From Symsagittifera roscoffensis (lineage: Eukaryota > Xenacoelomorpha > Acoela > Convolutidae): a stretch of 64,000 nt of DNA. The position numbers and the translations under genes are program-made. Location of the stretch: the NCBI RefSeq assembly GCF_963678635.1, contig NC_087064.1, positions 34,076,369-34,140,368 of the forward strand, given 5' to 3'. Below, piece by piece: positions 31,701-43,012 of the stretch. The notes beneath the pieces are model-generated. The model was not told the DNA's origin and made no database searches. It saw nothing but the letters and a program-made list of their open reading frames with translations. Positions within the stretch are counted from its first letter, which is position 1. Each line of letters starts with the position of its first letter.

Positions 31701-33797
31701 ACGTTAAAAGTATATACAAATCCTGCAACTATGAATGATTCGCCTTCTAAAAATACTCGACGAGCAAAGCGGCTGCGTCTGAGTTCTCAGAAATCTAAAC
31801 AAAAATTGGACTCCGATTTGAATTTAAAATCACCTAGCAAAGTTTTGTCTAATCCTGGCGATGTACAAGATATCTCGTTGGGTCAAAATAATTGGAGATC
31901 TCTCAGTCAAATTTTAGCCGGATTGACTGACGATACAAAGGAAAAAAAAACTTTATTTGACTTTTCTCTTGATAATTCGGCTTTCTTGTCAAAAAGAGAA
32001 GTCACTCAGCCTCAAAATGAACCCGATAGCAGGGTAGCTCTTTCGTCTGATTCCGCATTTTGCAGCAAACCAGAAAAAGATAATTTTCCATGTGCAACTG
32101 AAAACGAACCAGAAATGAACATTGAGTTTATTGGCGATAGAGATAGGGGAACTTCCAAAAACTGTCGTGATATCAAAAAGACGTTGGAAGAGTCAACAGA
32201 ATACAGTAGGGAGTGTAATGAAAATTCGAATAGCTGCAATGAAATCTTTATAGATAGTTGTTTAGTTGAGCCTGCTCACGAAACGGTGATTTCTGGTGAT
32301 TTGGATGAATTAGAAAAGACTATTGTTGCTCCCCTGAACGATGATTGTGCCATTGATCAATTTGAGTTCTTAGAATCAGAAGCCAACTCTGTTGAATCGA
32401 ACAATAGAAAAGCCATTCAGATCATAAATATGTTAGAAGTTACACGTGACGCAAATGAGCGGACGGAAAAGCGGAGTCAATCTGGCCATTGTATGTCAAA
32501 TGAAAAGATGTTTGAAACCCTGAACAAATCGAGTTCGTTATCTCAGCAAAGTCGAAATCAGTTGAGTTCGGATAGTGAGGATGGTCTGAGGCCTCGTGGG
32601 AAGCGGAAACTTTGCAAGCGCAAATTACAATCTCGGGCAATTTTGGATACCAGTTCCGACGAAAATGGCAATGAGGCTGCAGTTGTAAGATTGCCGCCAA
32701 AGAAACAAAAGAAAGAAAAAACTAGTACGGAATATATCAAGCTTCTAAAGAATGCAAAACACATAAATGGTTCTGATTTGGAAGCTGATAGTTCGCTAAT
32801 CCAAACTAGCAAGAACCCGAAATCTAGACTGCAAATTTTCAAGGACAAACTAAGAAACTCTAGTTGTCGCATTGGCAAATATGGTAAAATTCAAAAAAGG
32901 CGGGCTAGAAGTAGAAATAAACTAGTGAAGCGAAAACATTGGGAAACACTTTACGATGAAGTAATGAAAAGTAAAAGTAAAATTGAAAATAAAGTTGAGG
33001 ATTCTGAACATGATGATTATTTTGGATCTGTTGCAAATAAACTTGAAGATGAACTTGAAGAAAATGTTACAGAATTAAGCGATGAAAAAGACAAAAAAAC
33101 TTTTGACAATGTGTATCATACTGACTCTGAAAATGATACCACTCAAAAAAGTGATGGAAAAATTGAAATTGGTGGTGAAGTTTCTGGTGGAAAGGATTTT
33201 TGCTACCAAGATTTCGACTGTGTAGATGAACACGAACACCTCTCTGGGGATTTATCTGGTAATGAAGAAGATTTAGAAGAAGAAAGTGTACTATCAGAAG
33301 ACGATGACCTGAATGGGACTATTGATGAATCTGATTGTGATGCAAGTTCGGAAGCTTTAGATATTGTGACCGACATCTCAGACCCAAGCGAGGTTGAAGA
33401 TATTGAAAATCTAGAAAGAAAGGGGAACAAATCAAAGAGTGAAGAATTTGCGAATGAAGCAGTTTATCAGAATGAAAACAAAATCAATAAAGATAATTTT
33501 ACAAACAGAGACATCGTAGAAACTAATAATAATTTGAATCGAGCTAATGCGTCAAATGAAAACAAATGTGATAAGGCATTTGATGATGTGAAAGAAAGTG
33601 ATGAGCTTGATGATGGATCTCAACTATCTCAAAGTGAAAGTGCAACCAGCTCTCCGCCTTTATCTCCCGTAATCAAAAAAAGAAACTCAAACAATGGGAG
33701 TTGTCCACTTTTAACAAATTTAGTAAGTGTAAATAATAGTTTGTCTGGTATTAATTTGGTCAGTCAGTGTTATAATTCAGACTCGGAATCTGAGTGA
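28715..33797 (+). CDS. FLASH/CASP8AP2-like protein, exon 4 (large RS-rich, acidic exon)
   Basis: Starts after TTGTCTAG at 28714 and completes a split AAA codon with exon 3. It then runs 1,694 codons without interruption to TGA at 33795-33797. The first ~70 residues are a distinct ordered block (VYGSKQVDRLVQM, DGYSDNPYREKFLPDFMKPP, REHYKWYYERW) that I do not recognise. A basic region at 29330-29480 and an RS/RD-rich region at 30420-30800 suggest nuclear RNA-processing condensates. An EEGEVFDEEG motif, two copies of NDSPSKNTR (near 31583 and 31733), basic patches and a strongly acidic tail ending SDSESE follow. I see no SANT-like C-terminal domain, which human FLASH has. Alternative: an unrelated nuclear RS protein. 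The tail has no AATAAA before the next gene. Confidence 0.85.
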
Positions 33798-34142
33798 AAA
33801 AGATTGCTGTTTTTTATCTGACTTTCATCTCCTTGTTTTTGCCAGTTGAAATTGTGTTTGCTGGAATAATATTTTGAAAATATTTGCTGAGAATAGTATT
33901 GCCTAATTATTTGTCCATAGTTGCCTCGTTTTTGTTGCAGTTGTAGATTTTTGTGATTGTTTTAGTGTTTTTTTCTGAATGATATTTTCGTAGTTTTAGA
34001 GTGATATTAGCTTAATAGATCAATCAAAAGTGACTTCTTTTTAGTGTCAAAATTTTCTGGAATATATTGGCGTTTCATTTAGGCCAGCAGAATGGTCAAG
34101 GATTTTTTTTCAGATTGTTGATTTTTTTGTATTGTGCCGGCC
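33798..34142 (+). promoter_or_regulatory. 345 bp gap between FLASH-like and PRIM2 with acceptor-like site
   Basis: No AATAAA or ATTAAA is visible. A strong acceptor, a T-run followed by CAG, ends at 34113, 29 nt before the PRIM2 ATG at 34143. This suggests either a hidden 5' UTR exon or trans-splicing of a polycistronic transcript. Confidence 0.4.
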
Positions 34143-34713
34143 ATGTTCAACCCTAAAAAATCTCTGAATGCGTCATTTGCCGCGCGAAAGTCCATGGGAA
34201 GATTTTCGGCAGCTGCTGAGAAATCGAACTTTTTATCAGGCCAGGAGTTTTTCCTTTCTCTCTATAACTGTCCACCCGATGGCGAAATTTCTATCGAAGA
34301 GATAGAAAATTTAACGAGTGAAAGAATCAAATTACTGAGGCTATTTGAAATTGCTAATATGAAGTTTTCGAAGAATACAACAGAGTGGACTGATTTTATT
34401 TTCAAGGAGCTGAAAGATTTTGAAAAAGTGTTTGCATTCAAATTTGGAGACGATGACAATTACGCGAAGATGTTGCGCAATGATATAGTGTCACATTACT
34501 TTATTCGTCTGCCCTACTGTCGAACTGATGAATTGAGAAAGTGGCTGTTAGCTCATGAGGTAGATTTGTTCAAGTACAGATTCATGAGGCTCCAGAATGA
34601 CCCAGATGGCAAGAATATAGTGTCCAAGTTTCTAGGCAAGATTGACCTGAACTTGAAGGTCGTTTCATCTGGGGAGAAAAAGTCACACGAGAAATGGCTG
34701 AAGTTGTGTTTAG
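34143..34713 (+). CDS. PRIM2: DNA primase large subunit, exon 1
   Basis: Encodes the N-terminal half of PRIM2 (546 residues in total with 34928-35997). PRIM2 pairs with the catalytic PRIM1 and polymerase alpha to lay RNA primers in replication. The exon starts at ATG 34143 (MFNPKKSLNAS); the upstream in-frame GTG at 34134 is not needed. Residues 1-190 include the conserved block HYFIRLPYCRTDELRKWLL, then DLFKYRF. The donor G/GTGAGT leaves phase 1. The intron is only 214 bp, in contrast to the multi-kilobase introns of the neighbours. Confidence 0.95.
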
Positions 34714-34927
34714 GTGAGTGAATCATATCACACGTCGATTAACGGTTCTTAAAAAGGAAGTTTCAATAGGTCGATTCTATAAAATGATTTTACATCTAAT
34801 ATATGGTTTTGCTGGAAATACATTTTTTGAAGGAAAATTAACTTTGGTACGTATTTTAAAACAATTTTAAGAGTAGATTCAATCTAGACTCTAGATTTGT
34901 TGCATATATATTTCGAATATATTTCAG

Positions 34928-35997
34928 GAAGCCAGAGTTCTAACTTCGAAGCAATTGAGTTCTACAAAGTTCACTTCACACAAGCACTAGATCTGGTTCG
35001 CAGCAAACGGGCATTCGTACATTCTGGATTTCTCTATGTCCCTCATACAGACCTCTCGTCAATAGTCATAACACATTTTAGAGCCCATTTATCCCTCGAG
35101 TTAGCCCGAACGTCTCAGCGACTATCTCTGATGGAAGACGAACGTGTAACACCGAGATTGGTGGCAATTAGTAACCAATATCTGGGCAAGAAGTTCGGCC
35201 AATCAGGAGGCGCTGTGTCAGTCGAACAGATTGAACAACTTGTGACGTCATCTTTCCCACTGTGCATGTCTTCTGTTCATTTTGCTCTGAAAGAGACGAA
35301 ACATGCTAAGCATTGGGCTAGGTTGCAATACGGACTGTTCCTGAAAGCTATAGGGTTAAGCTCAGATGACGCGCTGGTTTTCTGGAGAAAATATTTGACC
35401 AAAAATGGAGACGCGGACTCATTTGATAAGAAGTACGCTTATTTGTTCAGACACATGTACGGAAAAGAGGGTAAAAAGACGAGTTATTCCCCATATAGTT
35501 GTGTGAAAATCCAAAATGGAAGCCAGCCTGGTACGGCCGATGAGTTTCACGGTTGTCCGTTTAAACATAACCCGACAAATGTTCTAACCGCAAAGTTGGA
35601 CAAAATGGGATTACATAAGACTGAAATTAATGACGTAATGAGTTTCGTGTCGAGTAAAAATTTTTGTATGGCGTGCACGAAAGAGTTCGAGTATAGGCAT
35701 CGTATAACTGAAAATGTGTTCACGGCTGTGACTCATCCGAATCAGTATTACGAGGAGTCGAATCGGTTCACGACTACAGGTAATGTTTCTAACCGAATGC
35801 GAGGTGTGCACCCGACTGAAGCGGTGGGTATTGATGAGCTGAAACAACTGAAAGAGGAACTGGAGTCGCAATCGATGACTCAAAAAAGTGGGATGAGTTC
35901 TACAATTCAGAGGACTCAAAGTGAGGGAATGGAGCTGTCGCAAGAAGACTTGCAGTTTTTGAATCAGAGTGCAGCCGAGTTTGACGACGATTTTTGA
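34928..35997 (+). CDS. PRIM2: DNA primase large subunit, exon 2 (Fe-S domain)
   Basis: Begins after TATATTTCAG and completes a GGA codon with exon 1. It contains FVHSGFLYVPHTDLSSIV, the hallmark QYGLFLKAIGLS, and FDKKYAYLFRHMYGKEGKK. The four 4Fe-4S ligands are C303 (SFPLCM), C382 (PYSCVK), C400 (HGCPFKH) and C440 (CMACTKEFE), with spacing close to the human protein. The cluster domain binds the template-primer junction. The C-terminal ~80 residues are polar and poorly conserved, as in other animals. The stop is TGA at 35995-35997. No frameshift or missing ligand, so the gene looks intact. Confidence 0.96.
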
Positions 35998-36233
35998 GAT
36001 TTGACTAGGCGTGGAAAATATGCCTGTATAGACTATACGAAATAACTTCCATTTTTATTTGCAATTTGAAACTGGATTAGTAGAGTTCGTTTGTTCAAGT
36101 GATGATATTTTTATTCTTTTGCTAATTTGTGTGTTTTTGGTTTGATGCTTTTGAATCGTAATTTGATCTTTGTTAGTATCTCAATTTTGTTCAGCCAATT
36201 TTACTGTCATTTCTAGAAAAAAAGTATTTCAAG
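35998..36233 (+). promoter_or_regulatory. 236 bp gap between PRIM2 and SPO11 with acceptor-like sites
   Basis: No AATAAA or ATTAAA hexamer is present. TGTCATTTCTAG ends at 36216, and TATTTCAAG ends at 36233 directly before the SPO11 ATG. The spacing is too small for an obvious independent promoter and terminator pair, hence the operon hypothesis. Confidence 0.4.
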
Positions 36234-36600
36234 ATGACTGAAGATAATAACACTAATCAAGGTTTTGGTGATTTTGAAGAATTGAAGGAAGAGACGTTAA
36301 TGATAAGAACTTCGATTATCGATAGACCCAAGAAATCAAAAGCTGAACTGATTGAAATAATCGAGCAGTTCGTTCTACAATCTATGGAAGCTCTGGCAAA
36401 CTGTTCTGAAATTGTGTTCGAATATCCGTCACCCGAATGTTGGGAAAATTTTGTGTTTGACCCTGAAGTTGGAATTGTTAGTCGACACGCAGATAAATTC
36501 AACAAACTAAAATTAGTTCAAGTTTCAACAGAAAATGAAACTTCCTTGTCAACAGTGGACCATTTGATGCACACTTTGTCTGTTATTTATGATTTGTTGG
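36234..36600 (+). CDS. SPO11: SPO11 exon 1, N-terminal region
   Basis: SPO11 is the meiotic topoisomerase VI A-like enzyme that makes programmed DNA double-strand breaks and remains bound through a tyrosine. This exon encodes 122 residues with the helix IEIIEQFVLQSMEALAN, the start of the winged-helix (5Y-CAP) domain, ending SVIYDLL. It ends G/GTAAGT in phase 1; the split codon becomes GTA (Val123) with exon 2, placing the catalytic block directly after it. The ATG is in good context right after a CAAG acceptor-like site. Confidence 0.9.
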
Positions 36601-36741
36601 GTAAGTAAATAATTGAACTTCGGTCCTTAAAAAGCCCAAAAGTTGAATTGACCTGCAGGTAAAGATTTATTTGCCTATTGTCTCTATGAGTCTGTATGAT
36701 GTGTGGTACTTCCAAAAAAAAGATAAAAATGTATAAATAAA

Positions 36742-37012
36742 GTGGTTCCTGCGATTCGCAGAGCATCTATGAAAGGCTTGTAATTTGCTCACATTACAGA
36801 CAGTTATTTTGTAGAGCGAAGCTCGTGTTTTCAGATATAAGCCGATTTGTCGCGCCAATTCTTGCTTCACGCCAAAATCTGCCAGGCTGTAATAGTAGCT
36901 AACTCGAAGACTTACTAGACCTGAAACTCGAATTCAAGTGAGAGCTCATCTCGCACTAACATCGCGATCTGACGCTGTCTAAGAGAACGTAATCTCAAGA
37001 TGCTAAGTGTAT
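36742..37012 (+). repeat. Dispersed repeat D, copy 2
   Basis: Order of blocks as at 23610: GGTTCCTGCGATTCGCAG, CATCTATGAAAGGCTTG, CAGACAGTTATTTTG, GACCTGAAACTCGAATTCAA, GAGAGCTCATC. It lies in SPO11 intron 1. Confidence 0.55.
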
Positions 37013-38189
37013 GACCACTTACTACAATTAAACTGCCATACAACTAAATTAACTTATACAATTAAATTGCTGCTCAAGAATGAAACTAATTTAATAACAA
37101 ACTCGGTAATTTATTGAAATATTTGAAACTACCGCATGAAATATCCCAAACCAACTGAACCACAAGCACATACTTTTTTAAAAACCAGGCAGCTGTTTTT
37201 GATTAATCAGTATTCCAGTAAACAAAGTTTTGAAACCAACTTTATTGAAATTACAAAAAGTCTAAACAGCTTTGAATTTATTTGAGTTATGGTATCAGTA
37301 ATAACAAAGCTACTAAATAAGGATTTTTCAACTTGTGATCCAACTAGGTGCTGTCGTGCATTTCGAAATGTATGGGTAAAAGTCTAAACCTTGCGGAGAA
37401 AGCGTCAAAAACATGAAAGATTTTCGTTTATTTGCTCGAAAAAAGACAGAAGTTTTTTGACCCGTGACCCCCCACTGACAGACAGATCAGAAGTAGCTCG
37501 CAAATAATTACTGCGTACCAAATTAGGTATGCGTTTTGTTTTATTTCGCTTGTGGTTAGGTTAGTATACTTAACTGACTGTTCTTGAAGTAACTCCACAC
37601 CTATCTCCGTTAATTATAAGTTTTTTTACCTTAAACATGAGAAATTTTTATTTTATCAGAAAAGCATTAAAATAACCAAACGGGTCAAAATAAGATGTTG
37701 AATATTAAAGAAAATATCAAGTACTTTGGCGCATGCGTGGGTTAAGCGACAAAATGATCCGGTTTGAAAACTTTTCCAATTTCAAATTGCAGAGCCTTCT
37801 CGTCCTAATTTTTGCGTCAGTAGGCAACAAATGTGTGTATTTTTGTTTTTAACATTGCTCGTGGGGGATTTAAAAATTGATTGACCAAAAACTGCTTTAG
37901 AAACATTAAAAGGTAGTCGGAGTAGATAGAGAGGTAGAATAGTACAAGCAGTCATGCTATTAAAGTTAAAGTCAAAGTCACCATGTTTAAGCAGCAATGT
38001 TTAGTTGCTAAGGAGACCGATATTCTTGTGATAAATTTTTGAAAATGCTCAGCATTTCATTTTGGTAGTAATATACTAGTCTCATAATAGCCGGTATAAT
38101 AGTCTCATGATATATTCTTATTGAAAGCTTCCGAATTTGAAAAACATAATTTAAAAAATTACCAAAAAATTGGTTTTCAAGAGTGATAA
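37013..38189. other. SPO11 intron 1, nothing recognised
   Basis: AT-rich with no domain or RNA gene visible. Confidence 0.4.
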
Positions 38190-39310
38190 ACGCAGTGAAG
38201 ACTCTTATAAAGGTCTTGCTATTTTTTTCATTTTTTTTCCGTAAAAGTCTTAAAATTCTCTAATAACTACAGATATGCATTCATACACATTGATGTATTT
38301 ATGAATGCACATAAGTATATATGCACATTCTGAGTTCAATTGAAAATCATCTGCTGAAAGTGACGTAAATAGCACTCTCCAAATACGATCGCGCAAATGG
38401 CGCGAAAAAACGTGAATGATTTCTGGTTTCAAAAGTGGAATTTAGTTTTTAGATTTCCAGCGGAATAAAAACTTCTTTACCTGTTGATCCATTTTTCTGA
38501 AATTGGATAATGTTATCAAAAAAACGCCAATCTTAAATCGTTCTAGAAATTCAAAGAGCTTAAAGGGCATCTATTTTTTTCTTTATGGAAAATATCTCGA
38601 TTTCAAAGAAAAAAATAGATGCCCTTTAAGCTCTTTGAATTTCTAGAACGATTTATGATTGGCGTTTTTTTGGTAACATTAACCCAATTTCAGAACATGT
38701 GTACTTGCGTTCATTACTCTTGTCCAATCTTCGATTGGCTATGTTTGTTTTTCTACGCGTCCAACCCAAATAGGAACTGAAATTATTGTTTTTTGTGTTT
38801 AAAAGCCTCTAATTTTGCAATCACGTCGAGTTTTTTTTTGATTTTTATTAGTCATTTCATATTAATTTTTTGTCTTTACACAAGCATAGCATTTTTTCCA
38901 ACCTAAGTCGCAAATAATGTTGCGTTGCAATTGTTGCGACAAAATGTGTTCATTTTGAAAGTGCTCATTTCGATCCATCTATTAAGTACAGTCAGAATAA
39001 GAGGGTTCGAAGCTGGGCAGGGGCGGATGTTTTAAATGAATTTTTTCGTATACTAGTTAAAATGCGTCCAATCTAAAAATTGAGGCATGTTAATTGGTAA
39101 TATTTTTATTCAAATTGACTGGTATTGCTATTGCGTCATAATTGGCTTCCGTTACTTAGCAATTATGTAGACTCATAATTGGCATGCGTCACATAGGAAA
39201 TTTTTTAGACTTCAAGCTTTACTCATTCAGCTGTTCCTAGAAGCGCTATCGATCATATTTGCTTGTGTATGCAAAGTGCAACTTCGCCTCTGTGTCAAAA
39301 TTTTTCTAAG
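38190..39310 (+). repeat. Dispersed repeat E, copy C, with internal inverted duplication
   Basis: The first half matches 28052-28260 (CTCTAATAACTACAGAT, GAGTTCAATTGAAAATCA, AAGTGACGTAAATAGCAC). The second half contains TTGCGTTCATTAC, GATTGGCTATGTTTG and ends near TGCAACTTCGCCTCTGTG. An inverted copy of the middle part makes the hairpin at 38497-38693. Confidence 0.6.
38497..38693. repeat. Long hairpin, ~88 bp arms
   Basis: The left arm 38497-38584 pairs with the right arm 38605-38693 around a 20 nt loop. The inner 74 bp, including TAAATCGTTCTAGAAATTC and AGCTTAAAGGGCATC, has only two mismatches; the outer part has a few more. It is transcribed within SPO11 intron 1, so it would form double-stranded RNA in the pre-mRNA. 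Confidence 0.92.
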
Positions 39311-40579
39311 GATTTTATTCCCACTGATTTGTTCATCATTTTGACAGATTGCTTACAATGAGAAGACCTATCAGATATTTTATCCATTAGTATTTGTCGT
39401 GAATTTGTTATTACTGTAGGCTGATTGTTTTATAGACAAAGCCGTCCAATTTTTTGCTTTTTTTTACAAAGTTTTCAACTATTCGAACACTAATTTAAAG
39501 ATTTAAGTGAAAAGCTTTTTTGTTCTTTAGACAAATATTCCTTAAAAAATTGTGTTTAAAATTTTTTGTATTAAAATTTCTTCTAAAGTAATCTGAAAAC
39601 AAGTTTGGTTGGATGAAAAACATTCTGGTAAATTCGTTCCGGCAAAACTAGACTAAAATGCGAATACCCAGTTGCAAGATTTATAAATAATTATACCTAA
39701 TCCGGTATTGTGCCGGATGATCAATCTATTTAAGTAACCACGTAAAAACATTATTTTTACGGAGTAGTCATAGCCTGGTCAGAAGTTGGTCAAAAGGATT
39801 TTTAATGATTACTTAGTTTTGAACGTTAGAAAAACTTTTGACACGGATAATAAACATGTTAGGAACATTAGCATCGACCCCGGACAAAGAAAACTTAACA
39901 CATTTTCAAACAACACTGCAAGTTTGGTTATTTTTTTTTTAATGAATCGGTCTTCACAAACGTTACCCTATAATCTTTTGAAATCCTTGAAGTAAATCCT
40001 TACACGAGTTACCTATGATCCTTAAAAAACGACACCATTTGAATGACGCGATCAAGCTTGAAACTTTTAAACCAATCAATATTGAGATTTTAGCTTCTTG
40101 GCTCCGTAGACTTGAAGTGTGGACATGATTCAAAACAAACTTCAAGTTCTGGATTTTTTCCCTTACTGGTTAAAAAAATTGAATCGAAATATCATACGTT
40201 ATCTTGCAGGTACTTTTATTAATGACATATGTTTTTTTCTATTATATTTCACAGCCTTCATCTACCTGGTGTTTGTGTTAGAAAAGTATAGCTGTTTGTG
40301 TTAGAAAAGTATAGCTTCTGAATACCTTATCGATTAGATATTTTTTCCTTCATTTGCTACCTTTGACTTATTTGACTTTGTACTGTTTTTATATTTTTCA
40401 GTTAAAACATTTCTTAGCAGCAGAAGAGTTGATATTGGTTTTTGTTTCAAATTATTGGATCAGATTGGTATCTATCTGAAATTAAAGCTAGCCAGTCCCT
40501 AGAAGCAATAACTTCATTTGATCTTATTTTAACTTAGATAAAACTAAGATGAACTTAGCTTTGCGGTAAGGAGTTCACA
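39311..40579. other. SPO11 intron 1, nothing recognised
   Basis: AT-rich intron. A 19 bp direct repeat (GTTTGTGTTAGAAAAGTAT) occurs twice in tandem at 40270-40313; nothing else is defined. Confidence 0.4.
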
Positions 40580-40880
40580 TTGTGACCGTCAGATCGTGTA
40601 ATCGATGCCTTGCTATGGCAATGATAGTATATGAGAACGAGTTCTCGCTTGACCTCTAGCTTCAGGTCTTTCACAACTTGACCGACTGCAGCTGCAATAG
40701 CGGTACCACGTGAAAGTTGTAGACGCGTGAAAATTCTTAAAAAACGATATTGAGTGGCAAAAGCTGTGCATTACACAGCAAAATAACTAATTCTGGCATG
40801 TGGGGACAAAAGAGAAACTGACTATGTTTTGACAGGCTGGATAGCCTTTCATAGATCCTCTGCGAATTGCAAAACGTCTT
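40580..40880 (-). repeat. Dispersed repeat D, copy 3 (inverted)
   Basis: Reverse-strand match to 23610-23945, including CTAGCTTCAGGTCTTTC, GTACCACGTGAAAG, GATAGCCTTTCATAGATCC and TCTGCGAATTGCA. Confidence 0.6.
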
Positions 40881-41854
40881 CTTACTTCGAGTTAAGACTA
40901 TTAATTAGTTATTGTTTTAGAAACTTGCTTACAACATTTTTCGAATTTTTACTCTGGTCGTATTTGCTAATTTTTTCATAGTTTTTTGCTATTTTGAGAA
41001 AAATTTTTGGGCTTTTAGAAAAATCTTGTAGGTTTTTACGGTAGAGATGAGTTTAGCATGTCATAGAAACACTAGCTAGTGTAGTTTTTTGGTGTTAGTG
41101 CGCTGAACGCATGTGCTTAAGATTGTTTAGCTGAATTGTTCGTCTTCAGTTTCTACGGTTTGCACAACTGTTTGCTCATATTTTTTTCCTCGTCTATAGT
41201 TTTTTACCATAGTCGAATTAACTTTTTTGATAATTTGCGTCAAAGTTTTCAGTGAGGTGGAAGGATGGATAAACTTCAGGAACTATCTGGCTTCAAGAGC
41301 TAACCGACAATATATTTTATTACTTTTTTTTAGCAGAAAGACCAAAATATTTTCTGCGATATATATTTTCTCCTGATAATTGGATCTTGAAGTTTTGTTT
41401 GTATACTTCACACGTGCACAAAGCATCTGTTCTCAAGCTTCCAATTTTCAACCCGATTTTGGGTGTAAATTCTATACAACTAATGTTATTTCAGGGTAGA
41501 AAGAGATTTTTTTCAGTTTTTACCCTCTGTGATTGATGCTGTTTTAACGTTACTTGTGCTAAATGAGTTTACTGTTTACTTGGACACTAAAAAGACAAGA
41601 ATATATATCGTTCGTAATTGTCAAAAACTAATAAATTTCATTTTCAGCTATTGACATCAATCTGATGAGCAAAGTTTCCACGCCTCCGATTCTCGGTATT
41701 GAGAAAAAATAATCGGAGTGCTTTATTAGAGTCTGAAATACGGCTAATAGCGTTGCATTAAGATATGCAATCTCCCACGAAGTGTCTCTGTAATAGCTGA
41801 TTTTTTACGAAAAAAATACCCGACTGCTCTTTTTTTCTTACCCGGGCTGAGGTC

Positions 41855-42060
41855 TTGACTCATGATTCGACCGAAACGGTCAAAAGACGTCCGTTTTTGA
41901 CTTTTTCTGTCGAACGATTCCAATTTCAACTTTTTGAGTCGAACGATGTCCGTTTTCGACTTTGTTCGACTATCCCGGACATTGTTCGACTTTGTTCGAC
42001 TTTACCGGGCATTGTTCGACTTTATCGGAAAATTTTCGCTTTTACCCGGAATTAGCTTTG
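41855..42060 (+). repeat. TTCGAC-rich minisatellite
   Basis: Repeated GTTCGACTTTGTTCGAC and ACATTGTTCGACTTT units alternate with CCGGACATTG/CCGGGCATTG. It is directly followed by the related array at 42148 in SPO11 intron 1. Confidence 0.8.
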
Positions 42061-42147
42061 CTTGTTCGGCGTCAAGGATCCAATTGAATTTAACATATGG
42101 TATTTATTGTAGCACTTGATAAGTTTAATGGTCGAGGTCGCTGACTT

Positions 42148-42540
42148 ATGTTGCGACCATTGCGACTCAAAATGTGTATATTGCGACCATTGAGACTCAA
42201 ATTGGGTATATTGCGACCATTGCGACTCAAAATGGATATCTTGCGACTTAGCGCGACCGAAGAAACTTTATTCGACTTTGTGCAACCCAAACAAGATATG
42301 TTGCTACTTTGCGCGACCCAAATAAGGTATGTTGCGACCATTGCGACTCAAAATGGGTATGCTGCGACTTTGTGCGACCCAAACGTTTGCGCGACCCAAA
42401 ACAGATATGTTGCGACTTCCCGGGTCGAAGTTTGCAATTTACCTTTCGACCGAATCGACCAAAAAATGGTATGTTTTGAACGTCTCGACCCAGGCCCGAT
42501 ATGTTTCGACCGACTCGACGCAAGCTGTCTATGTTTCGAC
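42148..42540 (+). repeat. TTGCGACC minisatellite, ~30 bp unit
   Basis: Units of the form TTGCGACCATTGCGACTCAA followed by AATGGGTATA recur from 42150, decaying to TTGCGACTT and TTTCGACCGACTCGAC forms by 42540. The frames through it are repeat artefacts. Confidence 0.85.
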
Positions 42541-42556
42541 TACACTAAAAAAATGT

Positions 42557-42704
42557 TAAGGTAAAATTACCCTAAATGAGTTGAGGTTAAAAAAAATAAG
42601 GTAAAATTTACCTCAACATTACCTTAACTTTGCCTTGAAAAAATTTTAAGGTAAAATTCACCCTAACTGAATTATGGTAATTTACCGTAACTTAATATTA
42701 TGTT
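42557..42704. repeat. Inverted-repeat element made of GGTAAAATTACC-like units
   Basis: TTAAGGTAAAATTACCC at the left and the inverted AATTTACCGTAACTTAA at the right enclose two more internal copies (AAGGTAAAATTTACC, AAGGTAAAATTCACC). It ends 155 bp before SPO11 exon 2. No target duplication could be fixed. Confidence 0.6.
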
Positions 42705-42859
42705 TAACTGAAAAATTTAGGATTGATTTTGACTAAACAGGAATAAGGGAATTTAAAATAAACATTGGATCTAGTAATAAGTATACTACAGATTCCGAAT
42801 AAGTATACTACATATTCGGAATATTAACTATTTCGAATCTGACTGTTTTATACTTTTAG

Positions 42860-43012
42860 TAAGCGACGCCTTCAGCACCAAGCGTGATTTGTACTACCAG
42901 AATGTGAACACATACGACCAGAAGCAGAGGAACCTGGACAAGAGTGTGGACACCATCTGTTCAATTCTGCAGGTGGACAGACTCGACCTACACGTCATGT
43001 CCTCAGCCAAAG
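42860..43012 (+). CDS. SPO11: SPO11 exon 2, catalytic tyrosine
   Basis: After TACTTTTAG the exon gives V123-SDAFSTKRDLYYQN, matching the SPO11/TopoVIA signature TKRDxYY; Y135 (second Y) is the expected DNA-linking tyrosine. It continues with NLDKSVDTICSILQVDRL and DLHVMSSAKG, the end of the 5Y-CAP domain. It ends AAG/GTAAAA in phase 1. GC content is clearly higher than the flanks. Confidence 0.96.

Noticed and set aside
34134-34142. GTG as the PRIM2 start codon
   Set aside because: ATG at 34143 in the same frame fits eukaryotic initiation and loses only three non-conserved residues.
42148-42540. CRISPR-like regularly spaced repeats
   Set aside because: The units are head-to-tail with no unique spacers, drift in sequence, and lie in a eukaryotic intron; this is a minisatellite.
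42148-42564. 138-residue frame through the minisatellite
   Set aside because: It is a periodic translation of the ~30 bp repeat, not a gene.
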